Part shown: one piece after another, positions 1 to 5,721 of the stretch
How the letters are laid out: every line of letters begins with the position of its first letter
Numbering within the stretch: position 1 is the stretch's first letter
Translations under genes and position numbers: made by a program
Notes under the pieces: model-generated
Databases searched by the model: none
Told to the model about the DNA's origin: nothing
The model's input: only the letters and a program-made list of their open reading frames with translations
Assembly: GCA_018065375.1 (NCBI GenBank)
Contig: JAGHTJ010000016.1
Location: 1 to 6,652 of the forward strand
Source: Candidatus Equinaster intestinalis
GTDB lineage: Bacteria > Bacillota_A > Clostridia > Oscillospirales > Acutalibacteraceae
Reading direction: 5' to 3'
DNA: 6,652 nt

Positions 1-1
1 G

Positions 2-58
2 GGTAGCTGCTATATTTTGAAAATCCGTCCGATAGGCGGAATGGAGATTACAGAATAA
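2..58 (+). CDS. possible C-terminal tail of an upstream gene (partial, 5' end outside window)
   Basis: Of the three forward frames only the one starting at base 2 is open from the window edge. It gives 18 codons ending in YILKIRPIGGMEITE and a TAA at 56-58. The other two frames stop at bases 4-6 and 18-20. The stop lies 7 bases before the strong hairpin terminator at 66-97, which is the usual place for the end of a transcription unit. This is the main reason to believe it. The tail is too short for me to recognise a family, and an 18-codon open frame could arise by chance. Confidence 0.4.
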   Translation, partial: GSCYILKIRPIGGMEITE

Positions 59-65
59 TAAAATT

Positions 66-97
66 CCCGAAGAAAGGATATTTCTTCGGGAGTTTTT
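66..97 (+). terminator. intrinsic terminator, possibly bidirectional
   Basis: A perfect 10-bp stem (CCCGAAGAAA at 66-75 pairing with TTTCTTCGGG at 81-90) closes a 5-base loop GGATA. It is followed by AG and five Ts (93-97). On the opposite strand the stem is followed by AATTTTATTATT, so it could also work in reverse, although no reverse-strand gene is visible to use it. It separates the upstream unit from the LCP cluster. Confidence 0.85.
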
Positions 98-135
98 GTA
101 ATTGTTAAAAAAACGTAACATTTTATGATTTTCTA

Positions 136-164
136 TTGATAACTAAAGAACAGTGTAATATAAT
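136..164 (+). promoter_or_regulatory. sigma-A type promoter for the first LCP gene
   Basis: TTGATA (136-141) and a perfect TATAAT (159-164) are separated by exactly 17 bases. Transcription would start near 171, leaving a leader of about 34 bases before the ATG at 205. It lies just downstream of the terminator at 66-97, so it would be the first promoter of the LCP cluster. It probably serves both the first and second LCP genes, because no terminator separates them. Confidence 0.8.
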
Positions 165-204
165 ATTTTTGTAGAATTATAAAATATTTTGGGGATATTT
201 GGAA

Positions 205-1311
205 ATGGCAAAAAATAAGTCGTACGATTTCGAAAACGATTATGATATATACAGCTCTGCTTCGCATGTAAAAGGCAGGCAGTCGGGAAGGTCGGTACCT
301 GCTAAAAAAAGAAAGAAAAAGAAGAAGCATACCGGCAGAAAAATATTTGTTTTTTTGCTCGTGGTAGCCATTCTTCTCGGAGCCGCATATTACGGCATAA
401 ACTACTATGTAGATAATCTTCTAAACGAAAATACAAACCATAATGAATCCTATAATAAGGGCAATGTTTCGGCAAATACCGAAGTTTTTGATGACAGTAT
501 CACCAATATCGCCCTTTTCGGTATCGACCCGAGAGAAAATACCTTCAAAGGTCGGTCGGACGCTATAGTTATACTTACGGTTGATAAAAAAAGAGACAAG
601 ATAAAAATGACCTCAATCGCAAGGGATACCTATGTAAATATCGAGGGTAAGAAAAAGGATAAGCTTACCCACGCCTACGCCTACGGCGGCGCAGAGCTTG
701 CCGTAAAAACCCTTAATCAAACCTTTGACCTTGGTATAAAAGATTATGTTACGGTAAACTTTTTCGGCTTTGCCAAGATAATTGATTATGTTGGCGGTGT
801 TGATATTGATGTAGACCAAAAAGAAAAGCAGGTAATGAACGATAACTATATTTCGTGGATAAACTCCTACGGAATTAAGTGTGATTATATTACCAAAACC
901 GGCAAACAGCATTTAAACGGCGGTCAGGCGCTTGCCTATTCGCGTAACCGCTATACCGGCGGAGATACCGCAAGAGGCACAAGGCAAAGAGAGGTTCTTT
1001 CGGAGGTTTTCGATAAGGTTAAAGAAATGGGCATCGGCGAAATTCCGGAGCTTGTAAGAATAGGCCTTAAAAACAGCGAAACCTCACTTTCTCCGGACGA
1101 AATAAAGGAGCTCGGCAGTTGGGCGTTGCTCAATAGCCCCACAATAGAGGATTTGAGCCTTCCGGACGATGAATGTAATCCCAAGGAGGGTAAGGCGGCA
1201 TATATCGGCAAACCATGGTATTATCAGTATGACCTTGATATAGCAACCGAAAAAATCCACGGCTTTATAACCGAAGAAGGTAAATACGCCGAGGGGCAGA
1301 AGAAAAAGTAA
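205..1311 (+). CDS. LytR-CpsA-Psr (LCP) family wall-polymer ligase, paralog 1
   Basis: The 368-residue protein has a cytoplasmic N-terminus with a basic stretch (KKRKKKKK, residues 34-41) and one membrane anchor (about 47-64). The extracellular LCP domain follows from about residue 97. Family hallmarks seen are GIDPR (107-111), GRSDAIVILTVD (116-127), SIARDTYV (137-144, with R140 and D141), NFFGF plus IDYVGGVDIDV (185-203), HLNGGQALAYSRNRY (236-250, with R247 and R249) and RQREV (260-264). LCP enzymes move polyprenyl-pyrophosphate-linked glycopolymers onto peptidoglycan, with these Arg/Asp residues binding pyrophosphate and metal. The exact polymer is unknown. I chose the ATG at 205 because GGGGA (191-195) sits 9 bases upstream; an in-frame TTG at 199 is too close to it. 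Compared with paralogs 2 and 3, the RxR-to-GGD stretch is one residue shorter, and the second cysteine of the C-terminal extension is replaced by Ala332. The extension (about 285-368) is shared by all three. Confidence 0.93.
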   Translation: MAKNKSYDFENDYDIYSSASHVKGRQSGRSVPAKKRKKKKKHTGRKIFVFLLVVAILLGAAYYGINYYVDNLLNENTNHNESYNKGNVSANTEVFDDSITNIALFGIDPRENTFKGRSDAIVILTVDKKRDKIKMTSIARDTYVNIEGKKKDKLTHAYAYGGAELAVKTLNQTFDLGIKDYVTVNFFGFAKIIDYVGGVDIDVDQKEKQVMNDNYISWINSYGIKCDYITKTGKQHLNGGQALAYSRNRYTGGDTARGTRQREVLSEVFDKVKEMGIGEIPELVRIGLKNSETSLSPDEIKELGSWALLNSPTIEDLSLPDDECNPKEGKAAYIGKPWYYQYDLDIATEKIHGFITEEGKYAEGQKKK

Positions 1312-1346
1312 TATATTTCCGATAAATATTTTTGGGAGATGTTTTT

Positions 1347-2432
1347 ATGGAGGAAGAAAGGGTGATTACTGCGCAGAATGATGATTACGCTGTAAGCAGA
1401 CGCGGCGGTAAGCATCAGAAAAAGAAGCCCCGAAAAGAGAAAAAGCATAAAAAGTTAAAGGTTTTTCTTATAATCGTGTCGATTATACTCGCGTTAATTT
1501 TGCTTGTTGCACTTGCGGGTAACTTGTATTTGAATTCGCTTTTAAATAACAATATAAACCGAGATGAAACATATAACGAAAATGAACTCGGAGTCAATGA
1601 AAATGCTTTAGGGGAAGACGGTGCAAATATCACAAACATTGCTTTGTTCGGTATAGATTCGCGCCAGGATTCCTTTAAAGGTCGCTCCGATTCAATAATA
1701 ATTCTTTCGATTGATAAGGAAAGAAATAAGATTAAAATGACCTCCCTTGCGAGGGATAGTTATGTTTCGGTTGACGGTCACGATAAAACAAAACTCGGTC
1801 ATGCATACGCCTATGGCAGAGCACAGCTTGCCGTAAAAACCATAAACCAAAACTTTAATATGAATATAACCGATTATGCTACCGTAAACTTTTTCGGTTT
1901 TGCGCAAATGATTGATTATATCGGCGGATTAGACCTGAATATCAGCGAGAGCGTATTTAACGAGATAAACGGAATGTCAAGCGGGGAAGACGGCGAGGAG
2001 ATTTTCTCCTACGAAAAGCTTCCCGGAACAGGTATGCAGCATTTAAACGGTAAGCAGGCTCTTTCTTATGCCAGAACAAGGCACCATACCGGCGGAGATT
2101 TGGCAAGAGCCGGCAGGCAGCGTGATGTTCTGAACGCCTCTCTTAAAAAAGCACGCGAAATGGGAATCGGCCAGTTGCAGGACCTTATAAAGATGGGTCT
2201 TCAAAACTGCCAGACCTCGCTTACGGTAGACGAAATCAAGGAGCTCGGAGCTTGGGCGCTTCTTAATTCACCGACCATAGAAACCTACGCTGTTCCGGAT
2301 AGCGACTGTCATCCGAAATCGGGTAAAGATTGCTATATCGGTAAAACCTGGTATTATATTTACGATATAGATATAGCCACACAAAAAATACACGATTTTA
2401 TAACAGAAAAGGGTACATATAAGCCTAACTGA
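1347..2432 (+). CDS. LytR-CpsA-Psr (LCP) family wall-polymer ligase, paralog 2
   Basis: The 361-residue protein is a paralog of its upstream neighbour. A basic tail (residues 18-38, KKKPRKEKKHKKLK region) precedes one membrane helix (about 39-59). The LCP domain then shows GIDSR (102-106), GRSDSIIILSID (112-123), SLARDSYV (133-140), NFFGF plus IDYIGGLDLNI (181-199), HLNGKQALSYARTRH (232-246) and RQRD (257-260). These are the residues expected for polyprenyl-pyrophosphate binding and transfer of a glycopolymer to peptidoglycan at the outer face of the membrane. The C-terminal extension carries a Cys pair, C321 and C329, spaced CX7C and absent as a pair in paralog 1. ATG at 1347 is chosen because GGGAG (1334-1338) lies 8 bases upstream; the in-frame TTG at 1332 overlaps that site. 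It starts 35 bases after paralog 1, so cotranscription is likely. Its polymer substrate cannot be told from sequence. Confidence 0.93.
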   Translation: MEEERVITAQNDDYAVSRRGGKHQKKKPRKEKKHKKLKVFLIIVSIILALILLVALAGNLYLNSLLNNNINRDETYNENELGVNENALGEDGANITNIALFGIDSRQDSFKGRSDSIIILSIDKERNKIKMTSLARDSYVSVDGHDKTKLGHAYAYGRAQLAVKTINQNFNMNITDYATVNFFGFAQMIDYIGGLDLNISESVFNEINGMSSGEDGEEIFSYEKLPGTGMQHLNGKQALSYARTRHHTGGDLARAGRQRDVLNASLKKAREMGIGQLQDLIKMGLQNCQTSLTVDEIKELGAWALLNSPTIETYAVPDSDCHPKSGKDCYIGKTWYYIYDIDIATQKIHDFITEKGTYKPN

Positions 2433-2454
2433 TTTTTGATAGGAATAATTTTGT

Positions 2455-2482
2455 TTGACTTTTCCGAGTAATCAGGTATACT
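2455..2482 (+). promoter_or_regulatory. sigma-A type promoter for the third LCP gene
   Basis: TTGACT (2455-2460) and TATACT (2477-2482) are spaced by 16 bases in the 69-base gap after paralog 2. The predicted start point is near 2489, almost on top of the Shine-Dalgarno AGGAGA (2489-2494). A transcript from here would therefore have a leader of only about 13 bases. There is no terminator between paralogs 2 and 3, so this promoter adds to read-through from 136-164. Confidence 0.65.
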
Positions 2483-2501
2483 AAATTCAGGAGATGAAAA
2501 A

Positions 2502-3752
2502 ATGGAAGAAAACAAGAATTTGGAAGAAATAGCCAATGAAATAAATACGGATACAGCCGATGAGACTGTTTCGGATTCTGAGGCTCAAAGAGCAGAACAG
2601 CAGCCGGAAGCAGAAGAAGCGGCGGCAGAGCAGGCGGCAGAAGATACTCAAGCAGAAGCTTCTGAAGATATGGAGGATATTGTGAGCCATTCGCCCAAGA
2701 AAAAACATAAGAAGCTTAAAATTATTTTGATAATAATTTCGGTGTTGCTTATTCTTGCGATTGCCGCAGGCATCGTGGGTAATATGTATATAAACCATTT
2801 TTTAAATGAAAATGTCAATAGAGATAATTCTTTTAACGAAAATAATCTCGGTATAAATTCCGAGGTGTTTAAGGACGAAAGTGAAACTTCCGACCCCGAT
2901 GAAGGCGATAATAAGTATGAAAATTTTGACGGTTGTATAAATATCGCTTTGTTTGGTCTTGATACTCGTAGTGATGGCTTTAAAGGCAGGTCGGACAGTA
3001 TTATTATTCTCACAATAGATAAAAAACGTAATAAAATTAAAATGACATCACTTGCGAGAGACAGTTATGTAGCGATTGACGGTCATGGAAAGAGCAAATT
3101 AGGTCATGCCTACGCCTATGGTAATGCCGAACTTGCAGTAAAGACCATAAATCAAAGCTTTAATATGGATATTAAAGATTATGTTACGGTTAATTTTTTC
3201 GGATTTGCAAAATTGATAGATTATTTGGGTGGAATTGATGTATACATCGATCCAAAGGTGTTAAATGAAGTTAATAATATGTCAGGCGGGGAATTGGGAG
3301 AAGCTTTTGAATATGAAGCTATCCCGGGAACGGGCAAGCAACATCTTAATGGCAAACAGGCATTATCTTACGCTCGAACACGTCATAATACCGGCGGAGA
3401 TTTAGGAAGAGCTAGTAGGCAAAGAGAGGTTTTAGATGTTTCTTTGCAAAAGGCTCGAGAGTTGGGAATAGGTAATCTTACCGAGTTCATAAAAATCGGT
3501 CTTCAGAATTCTCAAACCTCGCTTACGGTAGACGAAATCAAGGATCTCGGCACATGGGCGCTTTTAAATGAGCCTACAATTGAAACCTATGCTGTTCCGG
3601 ATAAGGATTGTCATCCGAAATCGGGTAAGGATTGCTATATCGGTAAAACATGGTATTATATTTACGATCTTGATATTGCAACCAAAAAAATTCATGATTT
3701 CATTAAAGAAGAGGGCACGTATACCCCTCCGGTAACGAGTGAAAATCCGTAA
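2502..3752 (+). CDS. LytR-CpsA-Psr (LCP) family wall-polymer ligase, paralog 3, with acidic N-terminal extension
   Basis: This 416-residue protein is the longest of the three LCP paralogs. About 64 residues of acidic, Ala/Glu/Gln-rich, low-complexity sequence precede the basic patch (KKKHKKLK, 66-73) and membrane helix (about 73-94). The extracellular LCP domain has GLDTR (152-156), GRSDSIIILTID (162-173), SLARDSYV (183-190), NFFGF plus IDYLGGIDVYID (231-250), HLNGKQALSYARTRH (281-295) and RQREV (306-310). The C-terminal extension keeps the CX7C pair (C370, C378) also found in paralog 2. The role is inferred from the family: ligation of a lipid-linked wall polymer to peptidoglycan. AGGAGA (2489-2494) lies 7 bases upstream of ATG 2502, and the gene has its own promoter (2455-2482). 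Its coding sequence is visibly more AT-rich at third positions than paralogs 1 and 2, except near the 3' end, where it nearly matches paralog 2. The gene ends 52 bases before a terminator. Confidence 0.93.
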   Translation: MEENKNLEEIANEINTDTADETVSDSEAQRAEQQPEAEEAAAEQAAEDTQAEASEDMEDIVSHSPKKKHKKLKIILIIISVLLILAIAAGIVGNMYINHFLNENVNRDNSFNENNLGINSEVFKDESETSDPDEGDNKYENFDGCINIALFGLDTRSDGFKGRSDSIIILTIDKKRNKIKMTSLARDSYVAIDGHGKSKLGHAYAYGNAELAVKTINQSFNMDIKDYVTVNFFGFAKLIDYLGGIDVYIDPKVLNEVNNMSGGELGEAFEYEAIPGTGKQHLNGKQALSYARTRHNTGGDLGRASRQREVLDVSLQKARELGIGNLTEFIKIGLQNSQTSLTVDEIKDLGTWALLNEPTIETYAVPDKDCHPKSGKDCYIGKTWYYIYDLDIATKKIHDFIKEEGTYTPPVTSENP

Positions 3753-3804
3753 CGGGTTGCCACTTGCAAATTTTGGCAAAAGAAATTTATATTATTATGA
3801 TTAT

Positions 3805-3830
3805 GGCGCGAGGAAACTCGCGCCTTTTTT
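3805..3830 (+). terminator. intrinsic terminator ending the LCP cluster
   Basis: A perfect 8-bp GC-rich stem (GGCGCGAG at 3805-3812 with CTCGCGCC at 3817-3824) is closed by a stable GAAA tetraloop and followed directly by six Ts (3825-3830). It lies 52 bases after the stop of paralog 3 and insulates the next unit. Confidence 0.92.
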
Positions 3831-3893
3831 ATCCCTATTAAAACTAATATCAAAAGGTATGGCATCAGTCCGTTTTTGGAGGTGGTTTGCTTT

Positions 3894-3935
3894 TTGCATT
3901 CCGGATAAATCTTGTTGCATTTTAGATAAATCCTG
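3894..3935 (+). repeat. two contiguous 21-base direct repeats upstream of the hydrolase promoter
   Basis: Copy 1 (3894-3914) and copy 2 (3915-3935) abut exactly and match at 17 of 21 positions. Each reads TTGCATT, three variable bases (CCG or TTA), GATAAATC, T or C, then TG. A 21-base period is two turns of B-DNA. A short dyad, CACG-TTT-CGTG (3936-3946), follows directly, and the promoter -35 at 3960 begins with the same TTGCAT. This could be a regulator-binding array or a chance tandem duplication. The repeat is also in frame as 7 residues of a small open frame (from 3859), which I do not believe is a gene. Confidence 0.6.
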
Positions 3936-3959
3936 CACGTTTCGTGTAAAATTTAATCC

Positions 3960-3988
3960 TTGCATAGCCGCCTTTTGTATGGTAAAAT
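3960..3988 (+). promoter_or_regulatory. extended -10 promoter for the hydrolase/zinc-ribbon operon
   Basis: TTGCAT (3960-3965) and TAAAAT (3983-3988) are spaced by 17 bases, and TGG (3980-3982) just before the -10 supplies the extended TGn element. Transcription should start near 3995. The Shine-Dalgarno region AAAGGCGG (3996-4003) then begins almost at the 5' end of the message, and the leader to ATG 4011 is about 16 bases. Confidence 0.65.
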
Positions 3989-4010
3989 AAGGCTGAAAGG
4001 CGGTAGTGCT

Positions 4011-4679
4011 ATGTTGGAAGAAAAAATATTCAAGGCAATGCGATATGTTGAAAGAAAACCGGCAAATTTCGATGAAAATGAAAAATATCCGGTTTTAATA
4101 TACCTTCACGGTGCGGGAACGCGAGGTGGCGATATAAACCATTTAAAGCAGAATTTTATTTTCGGCGTCCTCGATAAATTTACCGACTTTCCGTTTGTGG
4201 TGATAGCTCCACTTTGTGAGGGCAGTACGTGGTTTGATTACGGCGAAACCCTGCGCGAATTTTCGCGTTTTATACAAACCGTTTCCTATTGTGATGAAAC
4301 TCGTATATATCTTGCGGGAAACAGTATGGGCGGCTTCGGAACATGGGCGCTTGCTTTAAGTATTCCCGAGGTTTTCGCGGCGGCGGTTCCGATTTGCGGA
4401 GGCGGAACCTATTGGGATGCCGGCAGACTTTGTAATGTTCCTATATGGGCGTTTCACGGTGGAAAAGACGATATTGTTCCGCTTGATGAATCTGTAAGAA
4501 TGGTAAACGCCGTAAATAAATGGGGCGGAAATGCCCGCCTTACGGTTTATGAGAATAACGGCCACGATGCCTGGACCGATACATTTTCCAATCCCGAGCT
4601 TTATAAATGGCTTTTGTCGAACACCAAACAGTCGGCAAAAATTAAAAGCTTTGAAAACGACCAAAAGAAATACGGTTAA
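4011..4679 (+). CDS. alpha/beta hydrolase, predicted esterase/peptidase type
   Basis: The 222-residue protein has no signal peptide or membrane segment and should be cytoplasmic. It shows a full alpha/beta-hydrolase set: the oxyanion-hole strand LIYLHGAGTRGG (29-40), the nucleophile elbow GNSMGGFG (103-110) with Ser105, the acid in HGGKDDIVP (149-157), best Asp153, and His185 in NNGHDAW. Spacing and the small fold with little cap insertion resemble the dienelactone hydrolase / phospholipase-carboxylesterase / 'predicted peptidase' group. The substrate is unknown; an acyl or acetyl ester on a small molecule or sugar is a reasonable guess only. ATG 4011 is chosen over upstream TTG 3960 because that TTG is part of the -35 element and AAAGGCGG (3996-4003) lies 7 bases before the ATG. 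The zinc-ribbon membrane gene follows after 31 bases, so the two are probably cotranscribed. Confidence 0.88.
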   Translation: MLEEKIFKAMRYVERKPANFDENEKYPVLIYLHGAGTRGGDINHLKQNFIFGVLDKFTDFPFVVIAPLCEGSTWFDYGETLREFSRFIQTVSYCDETRIYLAGNSMGGFGTWALALSIPEVFAAAVPICGGGTYWDAGRLCNVPIWAFHGGKDDIVPLDESVRMVNAVNKWGGNARLTVYENNGHDAWTDTFSNPELYKWLLSNTKQSAKIKSFENDQKKYG

Positions 4680-4710
4680 AGATTAAAAATAATTGAAAAG
4701 AGGTAAAATT

Positions 4711-5595
4711 ATGTTTTGTAAAAAATGCGGTTTTGAATTTAATGAGGGAGTAGAATACTGCCCGCAGTGCGGAGCACAGCAAACACCCGAATATGATGCG
4801 GAATTCGGTGAAAAGCCTGATGATTTGAATATACCTTTTGAGGCAGTTCCGAGCACGCTTTCCGATAAGGTAACCGAGCTTGTTTCGAGCGGACTCTTTT
4901 TGGCGGCCACGATACTTGCAACCGTTTCGGCAGTATTGAACTCATTATCGGGCGGTATTGATTTAAGTATACTTTATGCAATATTTATGTGGACGGCGTA
5001 TGCCTCTGCAAAAAAAGGCAAAGTAACTTATAATAATATACGCAATATAAGCGGAATGCTTTTTGCTGAAAAAATAATACTTATAGTATCTTCTGCTTTA
5101 ATAGGATTTGCCGGAATTGTTGTTTCGCTTTTGGGTAATATAGTTGACGGATTTTCCTTTAAGGAGGATTTTGTCCGGGAGTTTGAATCGGCCTTGGAGC
5201 AGGGCGGAGTAAACAGTAATGAGTTTTTAGGCGAGCTTTCCGAAATTTTCGGAAAAGTAGATATGAAAACCTTTTTGGATGTCTTTGTAAAGGCCATCGG
5301 AATAATAGCAATAATAGTTGCAGTCGGTATGTTGCTTGTTGCGATTTTCGGAATCGGCAGTATTCATAAATGCGTAAAAACCACCTACGAGGGAATGAGA
5401 GACGGCAACGAAAATATTCAAAAATTAACTGCCTGCAGGGGTTGGTTGATGACCTTTGGAATTGTCGGATGTTTGTCTGTGCTATCAAATATCGGAACGG
5501 ATAATATAACCGGATTGATTGCAGGCGGCGCGTCTGCAGCGGCGTATATAATCGGTTTTGTACTTGTGGGTAACCTGAAGGAAAAACTTGATTGA
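4711..5595 (+). CDS. zinc-ribbon membrane protein of unknown function
   Basis: The 294-residue protein begins with a compact zinc ribbon: CKKC (C3, C6) and CPQC (C17, C20) with a ten-residue spacer, each followed by Gly, as in the small DZR/zinc-ribbon domains at the front of many Firmicutes membrane proteins. An acidic linker (about 25-50) leads to a multi-helix membrane region with likely segments near 56-78, 82-100, 119-143, 193-216, 245-261 and 267-287. A charged, possibly helical stretch (150-190) separates helices three and four. The zinc ribbon should lie in the cytoplasm. ATG 4711 is preferred over the in-frame TTG 4693 because AGAGG (4699-4703) is 7 bases upstream and the ribbon starts right after it. 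The gene is probably cotranscribed with the hydrolase 31 bases upstream. I recognise the domain type but no specific function; the other half resembles generic integral membrane proteins. Confidence 0.82.
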   Translation: MFCKKCGFEFNEGVEYCPQCGAQQTPEYDAEFGEKPDDLNIPFEAVPSTLSDKVTELVSSGLFLAATILATVSAVLNSLSGGIDLSILYAIFMWTAYASAKKGKVTYNNIRNISGMLFAEKIILIVSSALIGFAGIVVSLLGNIVDGFSFKEDFVREFESALEQGGVNSNEFLGELSEIFGKVDMKTFLDVFVKAIGIIAIIVAVGMLLVAIFGIGSIHKCVKTTYEGMRDGNENIQKLTACRGWLMTFGIVGCLSVLSNIGTDNITGLIAGGASAAAYIIGFVLVGNLKEKLD

Positions 5596-5721
5596 AAGCA
5601 AAAGAATTTTAAATAATGCTGAATTTAAAAATACTGAATAATAAGATGTCTAATGCAGTATCAGCAAACTTAAAAGCATCAACGATATAAGCGGGCAGAA
5701 TGTAAAAATCCGGAGGAGAAA
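5596..5721. other. intergenic stretch without a clear promoter or terminator
   Basis: This is 126 bases of AT-rich sequence between the zinc-ribbon gene and the broken membrane gene. I see no hairpin followed by a T-run, and no -35/-10 pair with acceptable spacing. The only clear element is a strong Shine-Dalgarno, CGGAGGAG (5711-5718), belonging to the ATG at 5722. Read-through from the upstream operon is therefore the simplest way the next gene would be transcribed. Confidence 0.5.

Noticed and set aside
613..912. Long reverse-strand open frames inside the LCP genes and later genes (also 951-1211, 2487-2798, 2648-3013, 4356-4664, 5159-5488).
   Set aside because: They are antisense shadows of well-supported genes, without ribosome sites or recognisable domains.
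1310..1332. AT-only hairpin (AATATATTT / AAATATTTT) between LCP copies 1 and 2 as a terminator.
   Set aside because: It has a mismatch, no GC in the stem, and leads straight into the ribosome site of the next gene; termination there is unlikely.
3739..3990. An 83-codon + strand open frame overlapping the end of LCP copy 3 and running to the hydrolase promoter, with an internal ATG at 3859 giving a Cys-rich 43-residue peptide.
   Set aside because: It runs through the terminator hairpin and contains the -35/-10 region. It has no proper ribosome site, and its two 7-residue repeats are explained by the 21-base DNA repeat.
5592..5617. TTGAAA with AATAAT as a promoter for the broken membrane gene.
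   Set aside because: The spacing is only 14 bases and the -10 match is poor.
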